A model generated the notes under the pieces. The model had not been told where the DNA came from. It ran no database searches and saw nothing but the letters and a program-made list of their open reading frames with translations. Positions 1-9,792 of a stretch of DNA of 64,000 bases are shown piece after piece. Numbering within the stretch: the stretch's first letter is position 1; the number at the start of each line of letters is the position of its first letter. Both the position numbers and the translations under genes were made by a program. Origin of the DNA: Paenibacillus eucommiae (lineage in GTDB: Bacteria > Bacillota > Bacilli > Paenibacillales > NBRC-103111); assembly GCF_017874215.1 (NCBI RefSeq), contig NZ_JAGGLB010000002.1, positions 372,001-436,000 on the forward strand. Reading direction: 5' to 3'.

Positions 1-1347
1 AAGGGCTTCACTGATTGCCCTCACCGGAACCATTGTGCGTCCATTTACGATTTCGGGTTGAACCTCGAATTTGATCACACTGTCCCTGTGAACAACTTTA
101 ACCGAGTCATTTACAGGCAGGCTCTGTGGTAGCTGATACGGGGTAATTTGACGGATTTTATTATTAAAGGCATCCGCCACCAGAATCGTTCCATCTCCAG
201 CAACAGCGACGTTGCTAGGATTATTGAATCTGGCTTCACCTTCGACGCCATTAGTCTCACCAGTTTCAATTGTTCCTGTTAATGTGGAAACTTTGCCATT
301 TAGCAAATAACGAACAGCATGGTTGAGACTGTCTGCGATCAGAAGTCCGCCTTCAGAAGTGACAGCTATCCCTTTTGGAAAATCGAATTTAGCCTTTAGA
401 GCATCGCCATCCGCATAATCTCCTGCTGCATAAAGGGCGTTGGCCGCGAATAAGCTTTTGCCGTCAACCTCCATGCCGGAGCCTGCTACTGTAGTAACTA
501 CTCCCAAGCTAAAATCAATATAGCGAATCCGTTGATTTCCAGTATCACTTACGAATAAGTTGCCCTTAGAATCAACCGCCAAACCGGAAGGCTCGTTAAA
601 TTTAGCTTCCTTAAGGCTGCCGTCTTTATAGTCACCTGCAATGACGGCTGCGCCTGGCCTAACCTGAATAGCCCGATCTGATGCTGAATTCAACGTAGAT
701 ACTTTTCCATCCAGTGAAATTTTACGAATGACATTATTTTTAGTGTCTGCTACATACAAGGTTCCGTCTGCAGCGGCGACAACATCTGAAGGATGATTGA
801 AACGGGCTGCCCCGCCTTCTCCATCAACCAGACCGAAAACACCATTACCTGCAAGTGTAGTGACTTTTCCTTTGCTATCTATTTTACGGATCGCATTGTT
901 GCCTGCATCTGCTACATATACATTGCCTTTAGCATCAGCTGCGAGACCCATGGGCTCGTTGAAGAACGATTCAGAGGCTTGGCCATCTAGAAGCCCTCCT
1001 TCTGGAAAGCCTTGCTCGTTAAAAGTGACAACAAGCTCTGGTCCAGCAAATGTTGAGACTTGTCCAGCAGAAATTTTGCGGATCACATGGTCCCGCGTAT
1101 CTGCTACGAGAACGCTGCCGTCTGCTAAGACGACGATGCTTCCTGGTGAGCGGAAGGTCGCATTCAAAGCATTCCCGTTCTTGAGATTGAAATCACCAAT
1201 TCCGGCGTAGGTTGTAATATCAGCCATGATTCGACCATCAACATTCAGCAGGGCATCTGCTTTCAGGCCGGCAGCCCCGGCCACGGAGCTGCCCAAAAGA
1301 GCTGCAGCCAAAAGCGAAGAAACAACAATTTTTTTAAATGGTTTCAT
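1..1347 (-). CDS. Secreted NHL-repeat protein with C-terminal stalk domain (3' end outside window)
   Basis: The reading frame is open from the ATG at 1347 to the window edge, so the C-terminus is missing. AGGAG lies six bases before the start. Residues 1-26 form a signal peptide (KK, hydrophobic core, AGAAG). The body has at least six NHL-type blades, each ending in a motif such as VADTRDHVIRKI, VADAGNNAIRKI or VADTKNNVIRKI, which predicts a beta-propeller outside the cell. The last visible residues (NGRTMVPVRAISEA) match the start of a copper-amine-oxidase N-terminal-like 'stalk' domain, common in Paenibacillus surface proteins. The same-strand FecR and cyclase genes lie upstream. The ligand is unknown; a binding or scaffold role is inferred. 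Confidence 0.85.
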   Translation of the reverse strand, partial: MKPFKKIVVSSLLAAALLGSSVAGAAGLKADALLNVDGRIMADITTYAGIGDFNLKNGNALNATFRSPGSIVVLADGSVLVADTRDHVIRKISAGQVSTFAGPELVVTFNEQGFPEGGLLDGQASESFFNEPMGLAADAKGNVYVADAGNNAIRKIDSKGKVTTLAGNGVFGLVDGEGGAARFNHPSDVVAAADGTLYVADTKNNVIRKISLDGKVSTLNSASDRAIQVRPGAAVIAGDYKDGSLKEAKFNEPSGLAVDSKGNLFVSDTGNQRIRYIDFSLGVVTTVAGSGMEVDGKSLFAANALYAAGDYADGDALKAKFDFPKGIAVTSEGGLLIADSLNHAVRYLLNGKVSTLTGTIETGETNGVEGEARFNNPSNVAVAGDGTILVADAFNNKIRQITPYQLPQSLPVNDSVKVVHRDSVIKFEVQPEIVNGRTMVPVRAISEAL

Positions 1348-1370
1348 GTACTTCTCCTTTTTGTCTGTAC

Positions 1371-3263
1371 TTAAGGTTCAAGAATAAAAGAACTGAAAGG
1401 TATAATCGTTTGAGTTGGAGACGGCAGTGTCACTGGGATACGAGTCCCATTCTTAGTAACGAGAATGATACCATTCGCAGGTATTGTTATTTTGCTTTCA
1501 CTAGAGACACCAGGCCTGGAATCAGGGCTGATTTGGAAATTAAAGGTGACAAGCGTCTTTGTGCCGGAAACTGTGATCGCTGGGTCTGAATTATTATAAT
1601 TTGTTATCGCGTAAACTAACTCTCTTAACTGAGCTTCTTGATTTTGAGGGTATACAGCAATGTGCTCCACACTATTTTGAGGCCCAAATACAGGGTTAGC
1701 ATTGGTTGCGATATAAGAAGCATTGATCTTATCGGCGGTAATATTACCGTCATAAAGTAAATGAACCTCTGCGCCAAAAATGGCATTGGCACCGGCAAAA
1801 TCCTTCAATTCCAAAGTCAGCTTAAATTTACCGAGACTATCAGGCTCTGTCGACTTGAAGCTCACAGTTGGCGTCAATACAGGTGGATTGGTCCCAGGGT
1901 CTGGATTTGGATTGGATGTTGAAGGCGTAGAAGGCGTAGTTGTGCTTTGATCTTTCTTATCCAGCTTCGCTTTCTCCTCCAAGAACTTCTTCTTAGCTTC
2001 ATTATCCAGCTTCTTCAGCAATTCAGCCTCTGCCTTTGCTTTTGCTTCTGCTTCAGCTTTTTTGTTAGCTTCCTCAATTCTTTTCTTCTCTAACTCCAAT
2101 TTTTCAAGAGCATCCTTCAACTTATTTTTCTGCTCCTGTAATTTCTTAAGCTCCTCTTCCTTCTTTAATTTCTTCTGAGCTTCCAATAGTTTTAGCTGTT
2201 CTTGCTTTTTCTTCTCCAGCTCAGCGTCAACACCTGCAGTTTTATCAATAGGCTTAACCTTATCAAGATCAAGCTTCTTAGCTGGATCTGTAATCAGTTT
2301 ATTTATATCTTCAATAATTTTGTCAATCGCTTGCTTATCTACTTTTTTATCCGCTATAGCAGCTTTAACAATATTTCCAATCAGATTGTCAAGGTTTGCC
2401 TTCACTCTATCAAGCTCTGCCTGATCTTTAATAACTAGAGTAGAATCACCCAGCTCACCGATTGCTCCCTCGGCGATTTTTTTCTTCATTAGTGCAATGA
2501 ATTCCTCATTTTCCAAGTCAATCGAAGCTTTGTCGCGAATAATAGCCTCAATTATAGAACTGGAAACCTGACTAATGAGGTCATTTACATCGACTATGGA
2601 AACCTTTAGTTCCAAATCATTAACTTCATCGCGGGAATCTAATGAAATCTGCTGCGAAGGATTTAGGATGGTAACACTATCTGATTGCTGCTCATCATCT
2701 TGATTGTCATTTTGAACCGTAGTTTCCACTTTACCGGCGGCAACACTAACATATGTTTGACCTGTTACTGGATCAACAGAAGTTAAAACCTTTGTTCCCC
2801 GGACTGCCATAACCGCAGTTGGTGTTTCCATTTCAAACTTGTCACTCGTGCCTGCAAGTGATTTCACTTTAACCCAGATAGAACCTGCCCACACTTTAAA
2901 TTTTGACTTTTTACTGCCGTTTGAAGTAGATAAATCGGAAACATTTAATTCTGCATTGCTGCTTAATGTAACTTCAGCATCATTGCTGCTGACATTCAGC
3001 TTTACTGAACCATTCGAGCCTGTATACAACGTATCGCCCTGATTTAAGCTCATACCTTCATAAGCATCATACTTCTGGGAGCCGCCGCCCTTCTTAACTG
3101 TCACATCGCCACTCAATGAAGATACGATAGCGACACGGACTGTCTTGGCTTCTGCTGTTCCAGCCAGGGCGGATGATAGCAGCCCAAACACCAGAACACA
3201 GCTCATCAGCATGGCTACAAATGATTTGTTCTTAAAGCATCTGTTATGCAAAAACAATTCCAC
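1371..3263 (-). CDS. FecR-domain surface protein with coiled coil and cohesin-like C-terminus
   Basis: 630 aa, GTG start at 3263 with AGAGGAGG eight bases upstream. Residues 1-40 are a signal peptide ending around AGTAEA. Residues about 45-190 match a FecR domain, with the typical segment ETPTAVMAVRGTK. Residues about 340-440 are a very Lys/Glu/Leu-rich coiled coil, followed by a Thr/Pro/Ser linker (STTTPSTPSTSNPNPDPG). The last 150 residues resemble a cohesin-type beta-sandwich (FAGANAIFGAEVHLLYDG). There is no anti-sigma membrane helix, so this is not a classical FecR regulator. The gene lies 17 bp after the CHASE2 cyclase and 23 bp before the NHL gene, so the three are probably co-transcribed. 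A role in cell-surface sensing or assembly is inferred. Confidence 0.8.
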   Translation of the reverse strand: MELFLHNRCFKNKSFVAMLMSCVLVFGLLSSALAGTAEAKTVRVAIVSSLSGDVTVKKGGGSQKYDAYEGMSLNQGDTLYTGSNGSVKLNVSSNDAEVTLSSNAELNVSDLSTSNGSKKSKFKVWAGSIWVKVKSLAGTSDKFEMETPTAVMAVRGTKVLTSVDPVTGQTYVSVAAGKVETTVQNDNQDDEQQSDSVTILNPSQQISLDSRDEVNDLELKVSIVDVNDLISQVSSSIIEAIIRDKASIDLENEEFIALMKKKIAEGAIGELGDSTLVIKDQAELDRVKANLDNLIGNIVKAAIADKKVDKQAIDKIIEDINKLITDPAKKLDLDKVKPIDKTAGVDAELEKKKQEQLKLLEAQKKLKKEEELKKLQEQKNKLKDALEKLELEKKRIEEANKKAEAEAKAKAEAELLKKLDNEAKKKFLEEKAKLDKKDQSTTTPSTPSTSNPNPDPGTNPPVLTPTVSFKSTEPDSLGKFKLTLELKDFAGANAIFGAEVHLLYDGNITADKINASYIATNANPVFGPQNSVEHIAVYPQNQEAQLRELVYAITNYNNSDPAITVSGTKTLVTFNFQISPDSRPGVSSESKITIPANGIILVTKNGTRIPVTLPSPTQTIIPFSSFILEP

Positions 3264-3280
3264 AATAAGTTCCTCCTCTT

Positions 3281-5116
3281 TTACAGCTCTCCCATGACTT
3301 CATACACCATGACAGGCTTTTCTTTCCCTTTTACTTTGATTTCCCCGACAGGTTCAATACGGAAAATATCCTTAACTCGGGCATATGTATGTTCACTAAT
3401 TAGAATTTGGCCGGGCTTTGCATTGGATTCCAGCCTTGCAGATAGATTCACCGTGTCGCCGATGGCCGTGTAATCCAGCCTTAGGCCTTCAGATCCTATA
3501 TTTCCTACAACAGCAGGACCGCTATTAATCCCTAATCCGAATTTAACCCCAATGCCATAATCACGGATAAGCTTCTGCTCTAGAATATCGGCCTGCCCTT
3601 TCATTTCAATCGCAGATCTAACGGCCATTTCGGGATGATTATCAAACTCTATCGGAGCTCCGAACATTGCCATTACACCATCACCCATAAACTTGTCCAA
3701 GGTTCCATTGAACTTAAAGATGGCTTTCGTGCATACATCCAGGTATTCATTCAACACTTGGATGACCTGTTCCGGCTCAAGCTTCTCAGACATTGGAGTG
3801 AAGCCGCGAATATCAACGAAAATCAGCGTAATATCTTTGCGGCTGCCGCCAAGCTTGACATCTTCTCCGGACTGCAGAAGCTCATCGACAACGCTTTTGG
3901 CTACAAAACGGCCAAAGATGCCTGTAACGCGCCCGCGTTCCTTGCGTTCTGCCAAGTAATGGCTGACAATCGACCAAATATAAATCGTGACCATGGCAAA
4001 GACCGGATAAATTAAGGGTGTAAGTATGGATACAAAGAAATACAAGCTGAACCAAAGCAGCGCATATAAGACCAAAAATCCGAGAAATACGAAGGTGGCT
4101 ATACGGCCTTTAAATCTTTCAAACAGAAAAATAGATAGTAACGAAATGATAAAGATGATAGCAATACTTGCTGCCTTGCCGCTTTCCTTATAGAACTTAT
4201 TCTCCAACAACGTTTGAATCATATTGGCATGAATTTCAATCCCAAACATCTTTACCGAGCTCACAGGTGTGGGGTATTCATCCAACATGCCGGTAACATA
4301 GGGGCCAATAAGAGCAATAGTGCCTTCTGGGAAGGGAATATCTTTATTTAATACATCCACAAAAGAGATGGTCTCATAGCCGGTATTCGCGTCAATTTCC
4401 TGGCGTGGTACCGAATAAAATTCAGTCGCAACCTGATGCTTGCCGCTGGTTGGAATGACTTTACTTCCGCGCATCCATTGTTCAGATACATCGTCCCATC
4501 TCACCTGTTCTTCTTCCGGAAGCACCAGGTTTATCAAGGCTGCACTAAATGCAAGAATCATATTATTATTTTCATCAGGTAATCCTACGGGCAATTTACG
4601 AGCCTTCCCGTCTTTGTCTACAAATACATTCACATGTGCCATTCTTTGTTTATCCGTAGTCAAGTTGGGAGATGGGTAATCGATCCTCTCGGGGATCAGC
4701 TGACCAGCCTCTAACTGCTTCGCAGGATAATTGATTTGTACAGGCATGATGATGTTATCGTAAGCTGCAAGAACGTCAGCTAATTTTTTGTCGTCATCTG
4801 AATTTTTGGAGGGCTCCGCCATCACAACGTCGAGCCCGATCGCTGCTACGCCTGCGTTCTCCAATTTTTCAATAGCCGCTGCGTAAACCGAGCGGTCCCA
4901 AGGAAACTTGCCTATTTCCTTTAATGATTTGTCATCTATCTTAATAATTTTGATCCGGTCGTCCGGCTGCCTCTCCGTAATCGATTTCGTATTTCGCATA
5001 GAGTCCTGCAAAGGCCCTTCTATAAAATACAATTTGTTCGCGGTGTAGAGAAATGTCGAAAAAAGCATCAACACCAAACCGGCCGCAATAGTCTGTAACC
5101 AGTTTTTCTTACTCAT
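3281..5116 (-). CDS. CHASE2-domain adenylate cyclase
   Basis: 611 aa from the ATG at 5116, chosen because GGGAGG lies five bases upstream; the frame stays open to 5173 but without a ribosome site. Order: one N-terminal membrane helix (residues 8-28), an extracytoplasmic CHASE2 sensor (about 30-320), three membrane helices (about 325-410), then a class III cyclase domain. The catalytic set looks complete: metal-binding Asp in LIFVDIRGFTP and FMGDGVMAMFG, purine-specifying Lys in LDKFMGD and DYTAIGD, and the NLSARLE segment with Asn and Arg. The Lys and DYTAIGD favour ATP as substrate, giving cAMP. It probably heads the operon with the FecR and NHL genes. The signal sensed by CHASE2 is unknown. 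Confidence 0.88.
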   Translation of the reverse strand: MSKKNWLQTIAAGLVLMLFSTFLYTANKLYFIEGPLQDSMRNTKSITERQPDDRIKIIKIDDKSLKEIGKFPWDRSVYAAAIEKLENAGVAAIGLDVVMAEPSKNSDDDKKLADVLAAYDNIIMPVQINYPAKQLEAGQLIPERIDYPSPNLTTDKQRMAHVNVFVDKDGKARKLPVGLPDENNNMILAFSAALINLVLPEEEQVRWDDVSEQWMRGSKVIPTSGKHQVATEFYSVPRQEIDANTGYETISFVDVLNKDIPFPEGTIALIGPYVTGMLDEYPTPVSSVKMFGIEIHANMIQTLLENKFYKESGKAASIAIIFIISLLSIFLFERFKGRIATFVFLGFLVLYALLWFSLYFFVSILTPLIYPVFAMVTIYIWSIVSHYLAERKERGRVTGIFGRFVAKSVVDELLQSGEDVKLGGSRKDITLIFVDIRGFTPMSEKLEPEQVIQVLNEYLDVCTKAIFKFNGTLDKFMGDGVMAMFGAPIEFDNHPEMAVRSAIEMKGQADILEQKLIRDYGIGVKFGLGINSGPAVVGNIGSEGLRLDYTAIGDTVNLSARLESNAKPGQILISEHTYARVKDIFRIEPVGEIKVKGKEKPVMVYEVMGEL

Positions 5117-5207
5117 ATGATCCTCCCTATTATTTACTAGCTTCATTGTAAAGTCACATCCTACAATTGGCAATGAATTGTTGTCTTAATCTACAAATTG
5201 TATCAAT

Positions 5208-5245
5208 AAAAAAGCCCTGCTCCAGCTAAGGAGACAGGACTTCTT
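5208..5245 (-). terminator. Intrinsic terminator after ferredoxin gene
   Basis: On the minus strand AGTCCTG-TCTCC pairs with GGAG-CAGGGCT around a short loop, followed by a T run. It ends the ferredoxin transcript and separates it from the cyclase operon. Confidence 0.8.
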
Positions 5246-5291
5246 CTACATAATGTGACAAAATCTACAAATCAAGGAATTCATGGATTAA

Positions 5292-5528
<237 letters not shown>

Positions 5529-5595
5529 TCATTCCTCCTCCACGATAGCCTTAATGTACCCTCACACTAGAATATAATATAAAAGGTTCTAAAGT

Positions 5596-6075
5596 TCAAA
5601 CTTTTTCAATAAAAAGGGCAATACTTTCAGCATCATCCAAAGATAGCACCCTAATATTGGAAGACTCATAATTCATATTTGTTGCAATAGCCAATGGGGC
5701 TGACTTCAAGTTATGAATAATTCTGCTTTGCTCCTCATTTCGAAATACGGCTATCTGCGGATAACTCTCCATCTTAAAGCCTTCTATTAATATATAATCC
5801 ATGGCTTCCAGAGAAGTGATAATTGCTGCAAGATCCTCTGCTGCTTTCTTTTCAAAGCGATGGATGTAACCCGGAGAAACCGTAACGACAGTATCCGCGC
5901 CTTCTCCAATAAATAAAGAAGAATCTGTATGAGGAGCTTCTTTATAATGCCCATGTGCGTCATGTTTGATAACAGCAACCTGGTACCCCTTCTTCTTCAG
6001 AACAAGGAGGACATTCGCAATCACTGTTGTCTTCCCGCTATTGGCATATCCTACAAAACCAACGACAACTGCCAT
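5596..6075 (-). CDS. mobB: Molybdopterin-guanine dinucleotide biosynthesis adaptor MobB
   Basis: 159 aa GTP-binding protein. The P-loop is GYANSGKTT near residue 10, followed by VAVIKHDAHGH, which is typical of MobB. Members bind GTP and help MobA make molybdopterin-guanine dinucleotide. No other molybdenum cofactor gene is present in this window, so the gene is isolated from its pathway here. It follows dinB by 23 bp on the same strand, which suggests co-transcription without a clear functional link. Confidence 0.88.
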   Translation of the reverse strand: MAVVVGFVGYANSGKTTVIANVLLVLKKKGYQVAVIKHDAHGHYKEAPHTDSSLFIGEGADTVVTVSPGYIHRFEKKAAEDLAAIITSLEAMDYILIEGFKMESYPQIAVFRNEEQSRIIHNLKSAPLAIATNMNYESSNIRVLSLDDAESIALFIEKV

Positions 6076-6098
6076 TTAGGGCCCACACTCCCCGCTCC

Positions 6099-7403
6099 TC
6101 ATTTATTTTCATCCAAAGGGTTATTCTTGAGATGATCCATTTGCAGGGAAGTCCCTCTGGCTTTATGATTTCTTAGCAGAGTTGAAGGATCGTCACCCAG
6201 CATACCGGCCGTAAGTATGGCATCCTCGCCAAATTTATCGCGGAGCGAGTCCATAATTTGATTCAAACGATCTTTTTTGGGCTGCTTGTCAAAGTCAAAC
6301 AAGTCCAATTGAATCGCTGTGTCTTCTTTTGCCGTCAAATTCTGCAAAGTAATCCCCAAAAGCCGGATTGGCTTTCCTTTACCCCAATGCTGATCAAACA
6401 GCCTGCAGGCCGTTTTGTATATTTCATCCATATGCTCTGTTGGCGATTGTAGTGTCAGTGAACGGGTAATTGTCTTCATTGCCGGGTCCCGAATTGTAAT
6501 CTGAATGGTTGTAGCTACTAGCTTTTGTTTTCTAAGCCGTCTGGCTACTTGATCTGATACGTTCAGGAACACCCGGTATACTTCCTCGCTTTCCGTATAA
6601 TTGCGAGGGAGAGTCGTAGTGTGACCTATGGATTTACTCTGTTCCTGCTCCGGATTTACCGATGAATGGTCTATTCCATTTGCTGAGAGCTTTAATAACG
6701 TCCCCATGACGCCAAAATGCCTGTTTAATGCCGCCTCGTCCGCTTTAGCGAGCTGTCCGATCGTATGAATGTTCAGCTTGGTTAGCTTATCAGCCGTTTT
6801 TTTACCAATTCCGTATAAATAGCCGCAAGGCTTGTCCCATAAAACGTTGGGCACGTCCCGCAGCCGTAACACAAAGATACCTTTGGGCTTTTTCATATCT
6901 GATGCCATCTTGGCCAGCAGTTTGTTGGGAGCAATGCCGATAGAGCAAGGCAGTGACAGCTCCTCATATATTTGACGCTGCATCATGTCGGCGATTTCAA
7001 GCGGTGTTCCAAATTGCTTGGACCCGGTAATATCTACAAAGCATTCATCAATAGACATGGATTCGACCAGCGGCGAATAGCTGTAAGCAATCTGCATGAA
7101 CTTTCGTGAATACTGCCTATAAAGATCAAAATTGGGCTTTATCAGCGTTAAATTCGGACATAGCTGTAGCGCCTGTCTGACCTGCATACCGGTTTTGACA
7201 CCCTTGGCACGTGCAGCATAAGAAGACGTTACGATAATACCTTTGCGAAGCTCTACACTCCCTGCTACTGCGATTGGTTTCCCCTGGTAAAGCTCTGGCT
7301 CCGCGGCTTCATGGACGGAGCAATAAAAAGCATTCATATCTATATGAAGAATTACACTACCCTGCTTGGGGTAATGCTCACTTCCCGGCTTCATGCTCAG
7401 CAC
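6099..7403 (-). CDS. dinB: DNA polymerase IV (Y-family translesion polymerase)
   Basis: 434 aa from a GTG at 7403; an ATG at 7394 is the other possible start, and neither has a strong ribosome site. The palm motifs are clear: HIDMNAFYCSVHEAAEPE near the N-terminus (first catalytic Asp and steric-gate region) and MSIDECFVDIT (Asp-Glu pair). A helix-hairpin-helix region follows (YLYGIGKKTADKL), then the little-finger domain. The C-terminus contains LDLFD, which resembles a beta-clamp binding motif. The enzyme copies across DNA lesions without proofreading. I see no LexA box in the 100 bp upstream. Confidence 0.93.
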   Translation of the reverse strand: MLSMKPGSEHYPKQGSVILHIDMNAFYCSVHEAAEPELYQGKPIAVAGSVELRKGIIVTSSYAARAKGVKTGMQVRQALQLCPNLTLIKPNFDLYRQYSRKFMQIAYSYSPLVESMSIDECFVDITGSKQFGTPLEIADMMQRQIYEELSLPCSIGIAPNKLLAKMASDMKKPKGIFVLRLRDVPNVLWDKPCGYLYGIGKKTADKLTKLNIHTIGQLAKADEAALNRHFGVMGTLLKLSANGIDHSSVNPEQEQSKSIGHTTTLPRNYTESEEVYRVFLNVSDQVARRLRKQKLVATTIQITIRDPAMKTITRSLTLQSPTEHMDEIYKTACRLFDQHWGKGKPIRLLGITLQNLTAKEDTAIQLDLFDFDKQPKKDRLNQIMDSLRDKFGEDAILTAGMLGDDPSTLLRNHKARGTSLQMDHLKNNPLDENK

Positions 7404-7596
7404 GTACTATCTTCAATTCTATTATGGAAGGGGTGCGTATATATTTAATAGTAATGGTATCCAAATCTGGCGCCAATAATGTCCTTAATGGTTGAGTAGA
7501 CAAAATAAAAACACCTCCAGATAATTAAAGCCACTTCCAGCATACAATTACACCGCTTCGAAAGCAAGCAAGCAGACATGGCTATTTTTTGAAATA

Positions 7597-7667
7597 TCGG
7601 ACAGGGTCCGCTTAAATATGGTATAGTTATTCATTATAGATTAACCTAATTCCCGGAATCTGTCCGA
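7597..7667. promoter_or_regulatory. Inverted repeat upstream of cimA
   Basis: TCGGACAG (7597-7604) is repeated as its exact complement CTGTCCGA (7660-7667), enclosing an AT-rich stretch with a TATAGT sequence. It may be a leader structure or a pair of operator half-sites. No known regulator is recognised. Confidence 0.3.
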
Positions 7668-7724
7668 CAAAACTAAAAAAAGAATGAATCATTTAGGATT
7701 GCTCATGGTTAATTGTTACGATGA

Positions 7725-7743
7725 AAGTTTTTCTGCGAAAAAC
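7725..7743 (+). promoter_or_regulatory. Hairpin just before the cimA ribosome binding site
   Basis: AGTTTTTC and GAAAAACT form a perfect 8-bp stem with the three-base loop TGC, ending a few bases before AAGGAGG. It could affect translation initiation of cimA; no decoy or anti-SD strand is visible. Confidence 0.4.
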
Positions 7744-7758
7744 TCAAGGAGGATACTT

Positions 7759-9378
7759 ATGTCAAATTCAGTAAAAATCTTCGATACCACCCTAAGAGAC
7801 GGGACCCAAGGAGAAGGAATCAGCCTTTCCGTTGAAGATAAAATTAAAATCGCCCGCAAGCTGGACGAGCTTGGGGTTCATTATATTGAAGGCGGCTGGC
7901 CTGGCAGCAACAGCAAGGACATTGAGTTTTTTGAACGGGCCAAGCAAATGACTTTCCGCAATGCCAAGATTACAGCCTTCGGCAGCACTAGAAGGAAGGA
8001 TTCCAAAGCAGAGGAAGACATTAATTTAAACAGACTGATCGAATCAGGAGTCAGCGCAGCCACCATTTTCGGAAAGTCCTGGGATTTCCATGTGCATACC
8101 GCGATCCAGACAACACTTGAAGAGAATTTAGCGATGATTTTCGATTCGGTGAAATATTTGAAAAGCAAAGGTTTAGAAGTCGTTTATGATGCAGAGCATT
8201 TCTTCGACGGTTACAAAAACAATGCGGCTTACGCCCTGCAAACGATTCAAAAGGCACAAGAGGCAGGCGCCGACTGGATTACGCTGTGTGACACAAATGG
8301 CGGCTCGCTGCCTGGCGAAATCACTAGTATCGTAAGCGAAATTCAAAACCACATTTCAACACCTATAGGCATTCACGCCCATAATGACTGCGAGCTGGGA
8401 GTGGCCAATAGTCTAGCCGCGGTGACGGCTGGAGCCAGAATGGTTCAAGGCACTATTAACGGTTATGGGGAACGCTGCGGCAATGCTAATCTTTGCTCCA
8501 TCATCCCGAACCTGCAAATCAAGCTTAATTTCGATGTGGTCAGCAGCGATCAATTGAAATCACTGACCTTGGTTTCCAGATACATTAGCGAAATTGCCAA
8601 TATGAATATGCCTGTCAACCAGCCGTATGTAGGAAATGCGGCGTTCGCTCACAAAGGCGGCATACATGTATCAGCTATCCTCAAAGACGCCAGCACTTAC
8701 GAGCATATCGTGCCTGAGCTGGTTGGCAACAAGCAGCGGGTTCTAGTCTCTGAATTAGCCGGACAAAGTAATGTTTTGGTCAAAGCCCAGGAAATGAATC
8801 TAGATTTCGGCAAAGAAACCCAGAAGACCAAGGCAATCATAGAAAAAATTAAGGACTTGGAGCATCAAGGCTACCAGTTTGAAGGGGCAGATGCCTCTCT
8901 CGAGCTTCTCCTGCGCGACGCTTTCGAAGGTTTGGAAGAAATTTTCACGTTGGAATCTTTTAAAATGCTGGTAGAGAAATCTGCTAACCATGCTGTTGTC
9001 TCGGAAGCAATCGTGAAAGTCAAAGTGCATGGCCATACTGTTTACACAGCAGCTGAAGGCAACGGCCCTGTCAACGCCCTAGACAACGCACTTCGCAAGG
9101 CACTTGTGCAGTATTATCCGGATATCCAACAAATCCACTTATCCGATTACAAAGTCCGTGTATTGGATGAGAAGGATGCGACTGCCGCCAAGGTCCGCGT
9201 ATTGATGGAGTCTACAGACTCCAACAGCACTTGGAACACACTCGGAGTTTCCAACAATATAATTGAAGCAAGCTGGTTTGCTCTCGTTGACAGCCTGCGC
9301 TATGCACTCATCAGCAGAAAACGCATAGATCCCGCCAACAACGAAAACGTGGAACGATTTGGCTTGATGAACCATTAA
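7759..9378 (+). CDS. cimA: (R)-citramalate synthase
   Basis: 539 aa from the ATG at 7759, chosen because AAGGAGG lies seven bases upstream; the frame is open from 7684. It begins with the HMGL-like/isopropylmalate synthase signature FDTTLRDGTQGEG, followed by GGWPGSNSKD, which is characteristic of the CimA subgroup rather than LeuA. Metal-binding HAHND and a second signature GTINGYGERCGN are present. Residues about 400-539 form the C-terminal allosteric LeuA dimer domain. The enzyme condenses acetyl-CoA with pyruvate to citramalate, a threonine-independent route to 2-oxobutanoate and isoleucine. It stands alone, with a terminator behind it. Confidence 0.9.
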   Translation: MSNSVKIFDTTLRDGTQGEGISLSVEDKIKIARKLDELGVHYIEGGWPGSNSKDIEFFERAKQMTFRNAKITAFGSTRRKDSKAEEDINLNRLIESGVSAATIFGKSWDFHVHTAIQTTLEENLAMIFDSVKYLKSKGLEVVYDAEHFFDGYKNNAAYALQTIQKAQEAGADWITLCDTNGGSLPGEITSIVSEIQNHISTPIGIHAHNDCELGVANSLAAVTAGARMVQGTINGYGERCGNANLCSIIPNLQIKLNFDVVSSDQLKSLTLVSRYISEIANMNMPVNQPYVGNAAFAHKGGIHVSAILKDASTYEHIVPELVGNKQRVLVSELAGQSNVLVKAQEMNLDFGKETQKTKAIIEKIKDLEHQGYQFEGADASLELLLRDAFEGLEEIFTLESFKMLVEKSANHAVVSEAIVKVKVHGHTVYTAAEGNGPVNALDNALRKALVQYYPDIQQIHLSDYKVRVLDEKDATAAKVRVLMESTDSNSTWNTLGVSNNIIEASWFALVDSLRYALISRKRIDPANNENVERFGLMNH

Positions 9379-9398
9379 TCGCTTCAAACCACCAATAT

Positions 9399-9442
9399 AA
9401 AAGCTGTAGAGTTGACCCGTCGGGTCAACCTACAGCTTTTTT
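9399..9442. terminator. Strong intrinsic terminator between cimA and resA
   Basis: A long near-perfect stem: AGCTGTAG-A-GTTGACCCG against CGGGTCAAC-CTACAGCT, with T runs on the plus side and a weaker one on the minus side. It ends cimA and may also stop the minus-strand resA transcript that carries elements A and B. Confidence 0.9.
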
Positions 9443-9450
9443 GGCGAATT

Positions 9451-9577
9451 TTTTTAACGATATAAAACATCACTAAATAGCCACGATTGGGGTCTCTTCC
9501 CTCCATAACGATGAAAAACATCGCTATAGCGCCAAATTTAAGGTAAATGCCTACGTTAGCGATGAAAAACATCGTTA
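9451..9577. repeat. Element B array, locus 1 (three palindromes)
   Basis: Three copies of the palindrome AACGATG-AAAAA-CATCGTT or variants, at about 9454-9476 (degenerate), 9505-9526 and 9555-9577. They are spaced about 50 bp apart and lie directly beside element A copy 1. The spacers here do not resemble those at the other loci. Confidence 0.75.
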
Positions 9578-9591
9578 CAGAAGGAAGAAAA

Positions 9592-9782
9592 CCCTTGCTG
9601 GCTGTACGTTTGAACCGTAGCATGTTCGGCACTTTGCAGCTAAGAGAGGGAATGGCTGTGGGCGGAAGAGCGTCATCCATTCCATTCAGGGAACAAATCT
9701 TTAACAGCGGCTGGAGCCCACAGACATCCCCGCCCCAACGCACCCAAGTCACAAACACGCACCCCAAAGGACGCCGCAAACG
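9592..9782 (-). repeat. Element A copy 1 (internal deletion)
   Basis: Minus-strand copy beginning 10 bases after the resA stop codon and reading in the same direction. It contains GCTGTTAAAGATTTGTTCCC and the outer arms (CTGTGGGC and GCCCACAG). About 40 bases that form the second inner arm are missing compared with copies 2-4. No credible gene lies in this 414-bp convergent gap. Confidence 0.85.
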
Positions 9783-9792
9783 CTTTTCACAA

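Noticed and set aside
7404..7500. LexA (SOS) box upstream of dinB
   Set aside because: No CGAAC-N4-GTTCG-like sequence is visible in the upstream 100 bases.
9451..9782. Elements A and B as insertion sequence remnants
   Set aside because: No transposase fragment, no terminal inverted repeats of IS type and no target duplications could be seen at the ends.
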